The position numbers and the translations under genes were made by a program. From assembly GCF_900129575.1 (NCBI RefSeq), contig NZ_FQWE01000003.1, forward strand, positions 248,001 to 312,000: a DNA stretch of 64,000 bases, in the 5' to 3' direction. Below, in pieces: positions 1 to 8,842 of this stretch. The notes beneath the pieces were generated by a model that was not told the origin of the DNA, made no database searches, and was given only the letters and a program-made list of their open reading frames with translations. The DNA is from Flavobacterium segetis (GTDB lineage: Bacteria; Bacteroidota; Bacteroidia; Flavobacteriales; Flavobacteriaceae). Numbering within the stretch: position 1 is the first letter of the stretch; each line of letters begins with the position of its first letter.

Positions 1-465
1 TTTGTAAATATACAGTGGAATATTGCTGTAGCTTGTAGGTTGGAATTTAGCTTTTTGATACAATAAAGCCACATCAATTCCTCTTTTATCTGGCGAATCA
101 AAATGAACAATTCCGTAATTTTTCTCTATTATTTTGGGTTGTTTTATTAAATCTTCAAGAACGCCTCTATTTTCAATTTCGCAGCCTCCTATAAATGTTG
201 GAGCATCATTGTTTTCTCCAGAACCAATTTCGGCTAAAACTCGAGACAAATTTTGAAGTTTTTTTTGGTATTTTTCAGTATTCCAGCGTTGTAATCCTTT
301 CGGGGTCCATTCTTCATCGAAAGTTTCAGGATCATTTATAGTATCAAATAAGTTTTCGAAATTATAGAAAGCAACGGTATGAATAATATATTTCTTTGAC
401 TGAGCCGATACAAAAGTGACCGCAAAAAACAAACTAAGTATAAAAAGCCGATTTATAATTCTCAT
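1..465 (-). CDS. Endonuclease/exonuclease/phosphatase family protein (partial, C-terminus outside window)
   Basis: Translating the reverse strand from the ATG at 465 gives 155 codons with no stop to the window edge. It opens with a signal peptide (MRIINRLFILSLFFAV, then a cleavage-like VSAQ). The mature part carries FYNFENLFDT, a metal-binding Glu in a GGCEIEN motif, and DSPDKRGIDVALLY, the pattern of the DNase I-like endonuclease/exonuclease/phosphatase superfamily as found in secreted Bacteroidota proteins. The catalytic His/Asp motifs of the C-terminal half lie beyond position 1. It is divergent from the next gene across a 161-bp gap. The substrate is unknown: family members cleave nucleic acids or phosphoesters. 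The family call is fairly firm, the function is not. Confidence 0.8.
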   Translation of the reverse strand, partial: MRIINRLFILSLFFAVTFVSAQSKKYIIHTVAFYNFENLFDTINDPETFDEEWTPKGLQRWNTEKYQKKLQNLSRVLAEIGSGENNDAPTFIGGCEIENRGVLEDLIKQPKIIEKNYGIVHFDSPDKRGIDVALLYQKAKFQPTSYSNIPLYIYK

Positions 466-564
466 AAATAAGAGTGCTAAAAGGATTAACTTATTGTAAA
501 TTCGAATTCGCTTTTGTAAAAATAGTGATTTGGAGTTGGAACTTAAAATTATTTTGTAATTCCC

Positions 565-572
565 TATCTTTG
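565..572 (+). promoter_or_regulatory. Possible -7 promoter element (TATCTTTG)
   Basis: An exact match to the Bacteroidota -7 consensus TAnnTTTG lies 54 bp before the LD-carboxypeptidase start. The nearest upstream TTG triplets are not ideally spaced, so this is a weak call. Confidence 0.35.
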
Positions 573-626
573 TTTTTGACCTAAAGTCTATTTCATTACA
601 CAAGCATTCCAAAAATTTAATATTGT

Positions 627-1628
627 ATGTCCTTTAAAAACGATTTGAATAAAATTCCTAAAAGCTTTTTTCATATAATTCTAATAACAATCATAATTTT
701 TAATTCACTAAAAATTCAAGCTCAACATCCGATGATCACACCACCGTATTTACAAAAAGGAGACACCGTAGCAATAGTAGCCACAGCTCGAAAAAATCTT
801 GATGATAACTTGAAGCCTGCTATTGATTTATTAAAAAGTTGGGGCCTTAATGTTATTATTGGCAGTACAATTGGTTTAGATAATAATCAACTAGCGGGTA
901 CTGATGAACAACGTGCAACCGACTTCCAGCAACAAATGGATAATCCAAATGTAAAGATGATTTGGTGTGTAAAAGGTGGTTATGGCACAGTAAGGATAAT
1001 TGATTTATTAGATTTTACAAAATTTGAACAAAAGCCTAAATGGCTAGTAGGCTTTAGCGACGTCACAGCGTTACACAATCATTTGAATACGATGGGCTAT
1101 AAATCAATACATGGAATTATGCCTGTAACAGTTGCAAGAGCAACTCCTGCAGCAGTTGAAACAATGAGAATTGCATTATTTGGTGAAAAATTAAAATATG
1201 AAGTGGCACCTTTTAAAATGAATAGAACAGGAAAAGCAAAAGGAGAATTAGTAGGTGGAAATTTATCTATTTTGTATAGCTTATTTGGATCGCCGTCAGC
1301 AATTGACTGTTCAGATAAAATATTATTCCTTGAGGATTTAGATGAATATTTATATCACATTGACCGTATGATGATGAATTTGAAACGAAATGGTTGTCTA
1401 GAAAGTATTAAAGGAATTATAGTAGGTTCTATGACCAAGATGAAAGACAATGATATTCCATGGGGAAAAGATGCCGTTGAAATTATTGATGACGTGACTA
1501 AAAAATATAATATTCCGGTGCTCTATAATTTTCCAGCTGGTCATATAAGAGATAATCGCGCTTTAATTTTAGGGAATATAGTTACGCTTGATGTAAATGA
1601 GCAGTCAAGCACTGTAATTTTTAATTAA
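627..1628 (+). CDS. S66-family LD-carboxypeptidase (muramoyltetrapeptide carboxypeptidase-like)
   Basis: A 333-aa protein of the LdcA family, which removes the terminal D-alanine from murein tetrapeptides during cell-wall recycling. An N-terminal hydrophobic stretch (about residues 15-31, ending in QAQ) suggests export or membrane anchoring, placing it in the periplasm. Family hallmarks are the N-terminal PPYLQKGDTVAIVATA, the nucleophile-elbow Ser in VGFSDVTALH, the Glu in GELVGGNLS and the His in FPAGHIRDN, which together make the Ser-Glu-His triad. Length fits the family. It stands alone between a divergent upstream gene and the YraN-like gene 82 bp downstream. Family assignment is strong; the exact peptide preference is inferred. 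Confidence 0.9.
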   Translation: MSFKNDLNKIPKSFFHIILITIIIFNSLKIQAQHPMITPPYLQKGDTVAIVATARKNLDDNLKPAIDLLKSWGLNVIIGSTIGLDNNQLAGTDEQRATDFQQQMDNPNVKMIWCVKGGYGTVRIIDLLDFTKFEQKPKWLVGFSDVTALHNHLNTMGYKSIHGIMPVTVARATPAAVETMRIALFGEKLKYEVAPFKMNRTGKAKGELVGGNLSILYSLFGSPSAIDCSDKILFLEDLDEYLYHIDRMMMNLKRNGCLESIKGIIVGSMTKMKDNDIPWGKDAVEIIDDVTKKYNIPVLYNFPAGHIRDNRALILGNIVTLDVNEQSSTVIFN

Positions 1629-1710
1629 TAATCAAAAAAAAAAATTACATCATAGTTTAAACTACACATTAAACCTAAGCAGTGAATAGTAATAATTAAG
1701 CACTAAAAAA

Positions 1711-2070
1711 ATGGCTGAACATAACGAACTTGGAAAATTAGGGGAAGAAATGGCAGTAGAATTTCTGAAGAAAGAAGGTTATATTATACTAGAAACTAAC
1801 TGGACTTTTCAAAAAGCCGAGATCGATATTATAGCTAAAAAGGAAAATACCTTAGCAATAGTGGAAGTTAAAACGCGATCTTCCTTAGATTTTGGTCTAC
1901 CTCAAGATTTTGTAAAAACTAAAAAAATTCAGCTTCTAGTTAAAGCCGTGGATGCATTTGTCAATGAACGTGATTTAGATTTTGAAGTTCGTTTTGATAT
2001 CATTGCAATTCATAAAGAAGGAAAATCATTTAATATTGAGCATCTTGTAGATGCATTTTATCATTTTTAA
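1711..2070 (+). CDS. YraN/UPF0102 family endonuclease-like protein
   Basis: A 119-aa protein matching UPF0102. It begins with the typical GxxGExxAxxFLxxxGYxIL pattern, then has a PD-(D/E)XK nuclease-like core: AEIDII (Asp), IVEVKTR (Glu and Lys) and a C-terminal RFDIIAI strand. The length is normal for the family. It lies 82 bp after the carboxypeptidase gene on the same strand and may be co-transcribed. The nuclease-fold residues are visible; the cellular role is poorly defined for the family as a whole. Confidence 0.9.
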   Translation: MAEHNELGKLGEEMAVEFLKKEGYIILETNWTFQKAEIDIIAKKENTLAIVEVKTRSSLDFGLPQDFVKTKKIQLLVKAVDAFVNERDLDFEVRFDIIAIHKEGKSFNIEHLVDAFYHF

Positions 2071-2090
2071 AATTTTAAATTAATGTTATA

Positions 2091-2122
2091 TTTGTAACAA
2101 ATTGTTTTTTTATTTACATTTG
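2091..2122 (+). promoter_or_regulatory. Putative promoter (TTTG, 20 bp, TACATTTG)
   Basis: A -33-like TTTG at 2091-2094 is followed after 20 bp by TACATTTG at 2115-2122, matching TAnnTTTG. It would give a leader of roughly 50 nt for the gene starting at 2178. Confidence 0.5.
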
Positions 2123-2177
2123 GCCTTAATTTACAAATAAACATTTGTAGAATCAGCATTAACTAATAATTAAAATT

Positions 2178-2834
2178 ATGAAGACTGTTTCTTCCCTTGT
2201 AGAAAACTACATCAAAACAAAACCTTTTCTTTTAAACGGTTTATCTCTTGGCATTATCAATTTGACGTCACTATCGAGAAATATAATGACCGAATTAGAA
2301 TCTGAATTTAGCAAGGAAGTGAAACAAGGTGCAGTAGTTATGGCTTTGAAAAGACTTACAGAAGAACTTGATTTTAGATTGAATCACAAAATAAATAAAG
2401 TTATAAAGAATATTGGCGAAATTACAGTTCGGTCCTCATTGACGGATTATACATTTGCTGCTTCTGAGACAGTTTTAAATAAGCAAGCGGATTTAATTTC
2501 AGATATTAATGCTCTTCCAGATATTTTTTACACCTCATCACGGGGTGTAAACGAAACCAATATTGTCGTTAGTAACAGTGTCAATCATCTTGTTGATAAA
2601 CATTTTGTTAATGAAAAGTTGATTCAAAAACTTGACAACCTCGCTTCAATAACCGTAAAATTACCAAAAGAGAACATCGTTGTGCCAGGAATTTACTACT
2701 TTATTTTTCAACGTTTAGCGTGGGAAGGTATAATTATCAATGAAGTAATTTCAACTTCAAATGAGTTTACTATTTTAGTTAGTGAAGCGCAAGTTGATGT
2801 AGCGTTTAAAGTTATTAAGGACCTGAAGAATTAA
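2178..2834 (+). CDS. ACT-like domain protein of unknown role (aspartate kinase-related in some annotations)
   Basis: A 218-aa soluble protein with no signal peptide. Residues 1-120 look mostly helical (MKTVSSLVENYIKTKPFL...). The C-terminal 60 residues, including VPGIYYFIFQRLAWEGI and EFTILVSEAQVDVAFKVI, have the beta-alpha-beta spacing of an ACT-type regulatory domain. Related flavobacterial proteins are sometimes annotated aspartate kinase, but the kinase catalytic domain is absent, so that name would mislead. It has its own putative promoter and is followed 15 bp after the stop by a strong palindrome. I do not recognise a specific function. Confidence 0.6.
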   Translation: MKTVSSLVENYIKTKPFLLNGLSLGIINLTSLSRNIMTELESEFSKEVKQGAVVMALKRLTEELDFRLNHKINKVIKNIGEITVRSSLTDYTFAASETVLNKQADLISDINALPDIFYTSSRGVNETNIVVSNSVNHLVDKHFVNEKLIQKLDNLASITVKLPKENIVVPGIYYFIFQRLAWEGIIINEVISTSNEFTILVSEAQVDVAFKVIKDLKN

Positions 2835-2848
2835 TGACATTTAATTTT

Positions 2849-2881
2849 AAATCTTCCAGCCTTTGAAAGGCTGGAAGATTT
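2849..2881. repeat. Perfect palindrome, REP-like, upstream of the RAYT gene
   Basis: Two 16-nt arms around one central G make a perfect inverted repeat (AAATCTTCCAGCCTTT and its complement). It sits 29 bp before the RAYT start, and a variant with the same CTTCCAGC/GCTGGAAG core lies just after that gene. It could also terminate the upstream gene, but the paired arrangement points to REP elements. Confidence 0.75.
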
Positions 2882-2909
2882 AGAAAAATTACTATTTAAA
2901 AAAACTATT

Positions 2910-3518
2910 ATGAATCCAATTCCTTTAGAAAACGGCAGATATTATCACATTTATAATAGAGGTAATAATGGTATTGATTTGTTTTTTGAAACCGAAAATT
3001 ATAATCATTTTTTAAGATTGTACACAAAATACATTGCTCCAATAGCAGAAACTTATGCTTGGTGTTTAATGAGGAATCATTTCCATATTTTAGTTTATAT
3101 AAAAGAATTCGACGAAATTGATGTTTCAACATTAGAATATTCCTCTACTGATAAACCGAAATTCATAAGCGCTTCAAAACAGTTTTCGAACTTATTTAAT
3201 GCTTATACCTTAGCAATGAATAAACGATATAAAAGAACTGGTAGTTTATTTGAAAAAAATTTTAGGAGAAAACTAGTAATTTCTGAAGCATATTTCCAAA
3301 AACTTATCTTTTATATTCATAATAATCCTGTACATCATAAGTTTACAGACAGTATTACTGAATATCCTTGGACTTCTTACGGTAGTGTTATATCAAAAAA
3401 AACAACCAAATTGCAGAGAGATAAAGTCTTAGAAACTTTTCATGATCTAGAAAACTTTAAATATTATCATAGTCTTGATCAGGATTTAGGTGAAATCGAA
3501 GATTTGATTATAGAATAA
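2910..3518 (+). CDS. REP-associated tyrosine transposase (RAYT, Y1_Tnp/IS200-like)
   Basis: A 202-aa single-domain protein of the IS200-like Y1 transposase superfamily. Visible motifs are the N-terminal RYYHIYNRGNNG, the HUH-type metal-binding motif in MRNHFHILV (His-Phe-His), the KRTGSLFEKNFRRK segment and the FYIHNNPVHHKFT helix region near the catalytic Tyr. RAYTs are single-copy domesticated transposases that process REP palindromes as single-stranded DNA. The gene is bracketed by palindromes with a shared core at 2849-2881 and 3524-3562 plus a partial copy, exactly the expected REPtron layout. No inverted-terminal IS ends are visible. Family call firm; whether it is active is unknown. 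Confidence 0.9.
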   Translation: MNPIPLENGRYYHIYNRGNNGIDLFFETENYNHFLRLYTKYIAPIAETYAWCLMRNHFHILVYIKEFDEIDVSTLEYSSTDKPKFISASKQFSNLFNAYTLAMNKRYKRTGSLFEKNFRRKLVISEAYFQKLIFYIHNNPVHHKFTDSITEYPWTSYGSVISKKTTKLQRDKVLETFHDLENFKYYHSLDQDLGEIEDLIIE

Positions 3519-3523
3519 ATAAA

Positions 3524-3590
3524 TTCAAAGCTTCCAGCTTTTGAAGGGCTGGAAGCTTTGAAACCGGTAGAAGGCTGGAGGCTTTAAACA
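3524..3590. repeat. REP-like palindrome plus partial copy downstream of RAYT
   Basis: Arms at 3524-3538 and 3548-3562 (15 bp each, containing CTTCCAGC/GCTGGAAG) form a hairpin. A half copy with AGGCTGGAGGCTTT follows at 3571-3586. It shares its core with the palindrome upstream of the RAYT gene, and also lies between two convergent genes, where it could terminate transcription. Confidence 0.75.
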
Positions 3591-3598
3591 CTAAATTA

Positions 3599-6500
3599 TT
3601 ATTTACCTCCCAACATTTCCATATATTCTAAAGCAGTCCTTGTATTCCTAACATTTTCAAAAGTCAATAAAAGTTTCAAGCCTGCAGGAGTTTCTTTTTC
3701 TTTTATTTTACAAATTGCACTGTTTTTTTGGACAAATTGCAGCATATTAGTAAAACGCTTGGATTGATAATAATCAGATTGTTGATCAGATACAAAATAC
3801 CCAATCATTTTACCTTTTTTCATCACTAATTTCTCAATTCCTAAGCGGGTTGCTATCCACTTGATCCGGATGCTATTCATTAATGCTTTGGCTCTTGGTG
3901 GCATTGGACCAAATCGGTCAATTAATTTATTTTGAAAAACAATTAGTTCTTCCTCATTTTTTACAGCACCTAATTCGTTATACAAACTCAGTCGTTCCGA
4001 AACATTATTAATGTATTCGTCAGAAAACAACAACTCAAAATCGGTGTCAATTTGCAAGTCTTTGACATATTCTTTCGTTTCAATATCGTTTTCTTCTGGA
4101 TATAAATCTTTGAATTCATTTTCTTTCAATTCATTAATCGCTTCGTTTAAGATTTTTTGATATGTATCAAAACCTATTTCATTGATGAAACCACTTTGTT
4201 CACCGCCTAATAAATCTCCCGCACCACGAATTTCAAGATCTTTCATCGCAATGTTAAAACCACTTCCTAATTCGCTAAATTGTTCTAATGCTTGTATTCT
4301 TTTTCTAGCATCATCAGTCATAGCAGAATATGGAGGACAAATAAAATAACAAAACGCTTTCTTGTTACTACGTCCTACTCGACCCCGCATTTGATGCAAA
4401 TCAGACAATCCAAAATTATTAGCATTATTGATGAAAATAGTATTCGCATTAGGAACATCTAATCCACTTTCGATTATTGTGGTGGCGACCAAAACATCAA
4501 ATTCTCCGTTCATAAAAGCCAGCATTAACTCTTCTAGTTTTCTTCCTTCCATCTGTCCGTGACCAATGCCCACGCGGGCATTTGGCACCAATCGCTGAAT
4601 CATTCCGGCTACTTCTTTAATGTTCTCAATTCTATTATTAATGAAGAAAACTTGTCCGTTGCGCTGAATTTCATACGAAATCGCATCCCTAATAAGCTCT
4701 TCACTAAATCCGACAACATTAGTTTCAATAGGATATCTATTAGGCGGAGGTGTTGTAATTACTGATAAATCACGCGCTGCCATCAATGAAAACTGTAATG
4801 TTCTAGGTATTGGTGTCGCAGTCAATGTTAACGTATCAACATTAGCAGCAATCGTTTTAAGTTTATCTTTTACGTTGACACCAAATTTTTGTTCCTCATC
4901 TACAATCAGCAATCCTAAATCTTTGAAAACTACATTTTTATTTACTAATTGATGTGTTCCAATAACAATATCAAGTTTTCCATCAGCCAAATCTTTCAGC
5001 GTTTCCGCTTTTTGTTTTGCCGTTCTAAAACGGTTCAAGTAACCTATTGTAACTGGCATATCTTTTAACCTTTCGGTGAAAGTTCTATAATGCTGATAGG
5101 CTAAAATAGTTGTTGGTACTAAAATCGCCACTTGCTTGCTATTATCAACAGCTTTAAAAGCGGCACGAATGGCTACTTCGGTTTTACCAAAACCTACATC
5201 ACCACAAACCAAACGATCCATTGGTCGATCGCTCTCCATATCGGCTTTTACTTCTTGCGTTGATTTAGTCTGGTCTGGCGTATCTTCATAAATAAATGAA
5301 CTTTCTAATTCATTTTGCAGATAACTGTCGGGCGCAAACTGGAATCCTTTATCTAATCTTCTTTTGGCATACAACTGAATTAAGTTAAACGCCACATGCT
5401 TCACTCTAGCCTTCGTTTTTTGCTTTAAAATCTTCCAAGCATTAGAACCTAACTTGTAAATTTTAGGAGGCGCACCATCTTTTCCATTATATTTAGAAAT
5501 TTTATGCAGCGAGTGAATACTCACATACACAATGTCATTATCTGCATACGCTAGCTTGATAGCTTCTTGTGTTTTTCCTTCGACTTGTATTTTTTGTAAT
5601 CCACCAAAACGTCCTATTCCGTGGTCAATATGTGTTACATAATCACCCACAGATAAAGTAGTAAGTTCTTTTAAAGTGATATTTTGTTTTTTAGAATAGC
5701 CACTTTTAATATTAAATTTGTGGTAGCGTTCAAAAATTTGGTGATCGGTATAACACGTAATTTGAATTTCCTCATCAATAAACCCTTGATACAACGGCAA
5801 AACCACGGTGTGATATTGCTTGCGAATATTCTCAGAATTAGCTTCATCCAAAGTTTCAAAAATATCGTGAAAACGCTTTGCCTGAGCATCATTCGAACAA
5901 AATAAATAATTCTTATAACCATTAAAATGATTTTCACTTAAATTATTGAGCAATAAATCAAATTGTTTGTTGAAAGAAGGTTGTGGTTGAATGTGGTATT
6001 CAAATTTTTTACTGGTTCTAAAAATAGGTTTCGAACTCACCTCTACAATAGAAAAATCCAAAGCTCTTTTTATAAATGAAGCTTGGTTTAGAAATAATTG
6101 TTCTGGTGTAGAACGTTTTATTTCTTGTGATAGTTTAGCAAACGCTTCTTCGGCCTTGACAAATTGCTTGTCTAATTGTGCTAAAAAATCTTCCGTATTT
6201 TGAATGAAAATTACGGTTTGCTCTGAAATATAGTCCAAGAAACTCTCTCTATTTTCCTGAAAGACTTTATTTTCAACGTTAGGAATTATGGTAATCTTTT
6301 TTTGTGTGGCAATAGATAATTGTGTGGCAACATCAAAACTACGTATACTTTCTACTTCATCACCAAAAAATTCTATGCGATAAGGATTATCATTCGAAAA
6401 TGAAAAAACATCTACAATTCCCCCACGTACAGAGAATTCACCGGGTTCAGTAATAAAATCAACCCTTTTAAATTCGTATTCGAATAAAACCTCATTTAAA

Positions 6501-6988
6501 AAATCTATGGAAATTTTATCCGTAACAGCAACTTTTAGTGTGTTTTTATCTAATTCTCTTCTCGTGACCACTTTTTCAAAAAGTGCTTCGGGATAAGTCA
6601 CAATTATTGCCGGATTTTTTCTAGAATTAATTCTATTCAAAACCTCAGCGCGAAGTAAAACATTAGCGTTATCAGTTTCTTCAATTTGATACGGACGACG
6701 AAATGAACCAGGATAAAAAAGCACATCTTGCTCTCCAATCATTTGCTCTAAATCATTTAAATAGTAAGCCGCCTCTTCTTTATTATTTAAAACAATTAGA
6801 AAAGGGAGCTCTGATTTTTTAAAAATTGACCGAATAACAAATGAAAATGCTGAACCTATAAGTCCCGAAAGATGCATTTTAACTTGATTGTTTTCTAGTA
6901 AACGAGCAACAATTTGCTGCGTTTTAGGAGAATTATCATAGGTGCTGTATAAAACTTTTTTACTCAACGCGTGGTGTGTTTTCGTCAA
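3599..6988 (-). CDS. mfd: Transcription-repair coupling factor Mfd
   Basis: An 1129-aa superfamily-2 translocase that removes stalled RNA polymerase and recruits UvrA to lesions. Domain order is complete: UvrB-like N-terminal modules, a CarD/RNAP-interaction domain around residues 440-510 (VGDYVTHIDHGIGRFGG), helicase motifs including GDVGFGKTEVA (Walker A), DEEQKFGV and TATPIPRTLQF, the helicase C domain with MRGRVGRS, and a TRCF C-terminal domain. No ATG start is available: an in-frame stop sits just upstream and both candidates are TTG, at 6988 or at 6967. The 6967 start would give a protein beginning MSKKVLYSTYD and overlap the upstream stop by only 8 nt, and I favour it. Probably translationally coupled to the upstream lipoprotein gene. 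Confidence 0.97.
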   Translation of the reverse strand: MTKTHHALSKKVLYSTYDNSPKTQQIVARLLENNQVKMHLSGLIGSAFSFVIRSIFKKSELPFLIVLNNKEEAAYYLNDLEQMIGEQDVLFYPGSFRRPYQIEETDNANVLLRAEVLNRINSRKNPAIIVTYPEALFEKVVTRRELDKNTLKVAVTDKISIDFLNEVLFEYEFKRVDFITEPGEFSVRGGIVDVFSFSNDNPYRIEFFGDEVESIRSFDVATQLSIATQKKITIIPNVENKVFQENRESFLDYISEQTVIFIQNTEDFLAQLDKQFVKAEEAFAKLSQEIKRSTPEQLFLNQASFIKRALDFSIVEVSSKPIFRTSKKFEYHIQPQPSFNKQFDLLLNNLSENHFNGYKNYLFCSNDAQAKRFHDIFETLDEANSENIRKQYHTVVLPLYQGFIDEEIQITCYTDHQIFERYHKFNIKSGYSKKQNITLKELTTLSVGDYVTHIDHGIGRFGGLQKIQVEGKTQEAIKLAYADNDIVYVSIHSLHKISKYNGKDGAPPKIYKLGSNAWKILKQKTKARVKHVAFNLIQLYAKRRLDKGFQFAPDSYLQNELESSFIYEDTPDQTKSTQEVKADMESDRPMDRLVCGDVGFGKTEVAIRAAFKAVDNSKQVAILVPTTILAYQHYRTFTERLKDMPVTIGYLNRFRTAKQKAETLKDLADGKLDIVIGTHQLVNKNVVFKDLGLLIVDEEQKFGVNVKDKLKTIAANVDTLTLTATPIPRTLQFSLMAARDLSVITTPPPNRYPIETNVVGFSEELIRDAISYEIQRNGQVFFINNRIENIKEVAGMIQRLVPNARVGIGHGQMEGRKLEELMLAFMNGEFDVLVATTIIESGLDVPNANTIFINNANNFGLSDLHQMRGRVGRSNKKAFCYFICPPYSAMTDDARKRIQALEQFSELGSGFNIAMKDLEIRGAGDLLGGEQSGFINEIGFDTYQKILNEAINELKENEFKDLYPEENDIETKEYVKDLQIDTDFELLFSDEYINNVSERLSLYNELGAVKNEEELIVFQNKLIDRFGPMPPRAKALMNSIRIKWIATRLGIEKLVMKKGKMIGYFVSDQQSDYYQSKRFTNMLQFVQKNSAICKIKEKETPAGLKLLLTFENVRNTRTALEYMEMLGGK

Positions 6989-7562
6989 TAATTACATTAG
7001 GAATAGCTCTTGAAGTATCTCTCATCTTTCGAAGTTCGGATTCGCCTAATTCAGTCGGAATTTTACCTTTTTCAACAATTTTATCCATCTGCCGTTGCAA
7101 GGAAACTAATTCTAAATTAATTTCAGCGATTAATTTACCTACTTTTTTATCAGGAATATTATCTAGATGAATGTATAAATCAAGCATTTGAACTTTAGTA
7201 ACAACAGCTGAAATTCGGCTTTTTACTGGCGGATTACTAAAGTTATAAGGGATATTGTTGTTTAATGCCATCGCTTTTTTAGTGATAGCTGTTGACTTTT
7301 GCTGAAAAGCTCCAATTGTTTTTTTAGGCTTTTGTGCCAATTCAGCTAAGAATATACGCCATTCACTCCAAGATGACACGCTCTTTTCGGCAGCATCCGT
7401 AACTGGTGTGTCATAAAATATCCAAGCTTTTTCGATTTTTTTAAATACAACTTCTCGCTTCTTTGTTTCTTTTAAGTTTTCTGCATTACGTTTTTCATCT
7501 TCATTTTGACACGAATTCAAAACTAAAAATAGTGAAAAGAAGAACAGTATTTTGTTGTTCAT
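6960..7562 (-). CDS. Hypothetical lipoprotein upstream of mfd
   Basis: A 200-aa protein with a lipoprotein signal peptide (MNNKILFFFSLFLVLNSC, lipid-modified Cys at 18), then a charged, helix-rich body including a KIEKAWIFYDTPVTDAAEKSV segment. No enzyme motif is seen. Its stop codon overlaps the start region of mfd, so the two are probably one transcript, although a periplasm-side lipoprotein and a DNA-repair translocase share no obvious function. I do not recognise a named family. Confidence 0.75.
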   Translation of the reverse strand: MNNKILFFFSLFLVLNSCQNEDEKRNAENLKETKKREVVFKKIEKAWIFYDTPVTDAAEKSVSSWSEWRIFLAELAQKPKKTIGAFQQKSTAITKKAMALNNNIPYNFSNPPVKSRISAVVTKVQMLDLYIHLDNIPDKKVGKLIAEINLELVSLQRQMDKIVEKGKIPTELGESELRKMRDTSRAIPNVIIDENTPRVE

Positions 7563-7748
7563 TACGTATAAAATTTTAATGCAAAGTTACGAAGTAATTT
7601 TACAAATATATACTTCAATGTAGCGTTAACAATTTTATACCTTCAGTAAATTATTTCGTCATCAAAACTTATTAAAGACTGACGTTCTATCCTTCTATTA
7701 GATCCAAAAAATGTAGTAACTTCAAAATTATATTATTTACGAAAACGT

Positions 7749-7756
7749 TATCTTTG
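7749..7756 (+). promoter_or_regulatory. Possible -7 element (TATCTTTG) of tdh
   Basis: An exact TAnnTTTG match lies 19 bp before the preferred tdh start at 7775. This supports that start over the upstream in-frame codon at 7754, which would overlap the promoter. No clear TTG is present at the -33 spacing. Confidence 0.4.
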
Positions 7757-7774
7757 CAACTCAAAAATCAAAAA

Positions 7775-8713
7775 ATGAGTACAAAAATATTGATTATAGG
7801 CGCTTGCGGACAAATTGGCACTGAACTAACTCACAAACTGCGTGAAATTTATGGTACTGATAACGTTATCGCATCAGATATTAGAAAATTGAATAATGAT
7901 GTTGTTAATTCTGGACCTTTTGAAGTGATAAATGCATTGGATTTTAACCAAATTGAACATCTTGTAGAGGTTCATAAAATTGACGAGATTTATCTAATGG
8001 CTGCCTTATTATCAGCTACAGCAGAGAAAAACCCAGCATTTGCGTGGGATTTAAATATGAATTCACTGTTTCATGTTTTGAATTTGGCCAAAGCCAAGAA
8101 AATAAAAAAAATATTTTGGCCTTCCAGTATCGCCGTTTTTGGACCAACCACGCCTAAGGAAAATACACCACAATATACTATTATGGAACCTTCAACTGTA
8201 TATGGAATCAGCAAGCAAGCAGGTGAAAGATGGTGTGAATATTACTACAATATTTTTGGTGTCGATGTGCGAAGCATTCGTTACCCTGGTTTAATTAGCT
8301 GGTCATCTCCTCCTGGTGGTGGAACTACTGATTATGCAGTGGATATTTTTCATAAAGCACTTGCTGATAAAACATACGAATGTTTTTTGTCAGCAGAAAC
8401 TAAAATGCCAATGATGTACATGGACGATGCAATTGCTGCAACCATTCAAATTATGCAAGCACCAGCGGAAGAAATAAAAATTCGTTCTTCTTACAATTTA
8501 GCGGCAATGAGCTTTACGCCAACTGAAATTGCGGCCGAAATTCAGAAACATATTCCAGAATTTACAGTTACTTACAAACCTGACTTCCGTCAAAAAATTG
8601 CTGATAGCTGGCCTGCGAGTATCGATGATGCTGAGGCTAGAAAAGATTGGAACTGGGAACATAAATATGATCTGGAAAGTATGACGGTGGATATGCTGAA
8701 GCATTTGAAATAA
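7775..8713 (+). CDS. tdh: L-threonine 3-dehydrogenase, short epimerase-like type
   Basis: A 312-aa NAD-dependent protein of the UDP-galactose epimerase-like extended SDR family. It has the Rossmann motif GACGQIG at the N-terminus, the catalytic Tyr/Lys in YGISKQAGE, and SPPGGGTTDYAVD plus MPMMYMDDAI, typical of the psychrophile and flavobacterial threonine dehydrogenases that oxidise threonine to 2-amino-3-oxobutyrate. Start 7775 (MSTKILIIG) is chosen because the upstream in-frame codon at 7754 overlaps the putative -7 box. The last 46 codons are present a second time at 11293-11430, 2.6 kb downstream. A strong terminator follows. Family confident, substrate inferred from the family. Confidence 0.88.
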   Translation: MSTKILIIGACGQIGTELTHKLREIYGTDNVIASDIRKLNNDVVNSGPFEVINALDFNQIEHLVEVHKIDEIYLMAALLSATAEKNPAFAWDLNMNSLFHVLNLAKAKKIKKIFWPSSIAVFGPTTPKENTPQYTIMEPSTVYGISKQAGERWCEYYYNIFGVDVRSIRYPGLISWSSPPGGGTTDYAVDIFHKALADKTYECFLSAETKMPMMYMDDAIAATIQIMQAPAEEIKIRSSYNLAAMSFTPTEIAAEIQKHIPEFTVTYKPDFRQKIADSWPASIDDAEARKDWNWEHKYDLESMTVDMLKHLK

Positions 8714-8728
8714 CATATTGAATATCTT

Positions 8729-8766
8729 AAAAAAGGAGGCAAAACAAATGTTTTGCCTCCTTTTTT
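8729..8766 (+). terminator. Rho-independent terminator of tdh
   Basis: A long GC-rich stem (AAGGAGGCAAAACA paired with TGTTTTGCCTCCTT) followed by a T run, 16 bp after the tdh stop. Confidence 0.85.
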
Positions 8767-8842
8767 AAATCCTTACTTTGCAATTTCAAAAAAATTACAG
8801 ATTTCTGTTCGTTAGCTTTTAATTGATATTTTTTGTATTTAC

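Noticed and set aside
2908-3132. Minus-strand open frame opposite the RAYT gene
   Set aside because: It is fully antisense to a gene with clear transposase motifs and has no recognisable domain.
2910-3518. Complete insertion sequence
   Set aside because: No second ORF and no IS-type ends; single RAYT protein with REP palindromes fits better.
5671-6203. Several open frames on both strands inside mfd
   Set aside because: They lie within conserved Mfd coding sequence and have low-complexity, hydrophobic-basic compositions typical of shadow frames in AT-rich DNA.
7754-7774. Seven-codon N-terminal extension of tdh
   Set aside because: It overlaps the probable -7 promoter box and lies upstream of the conserved Rossmann start.
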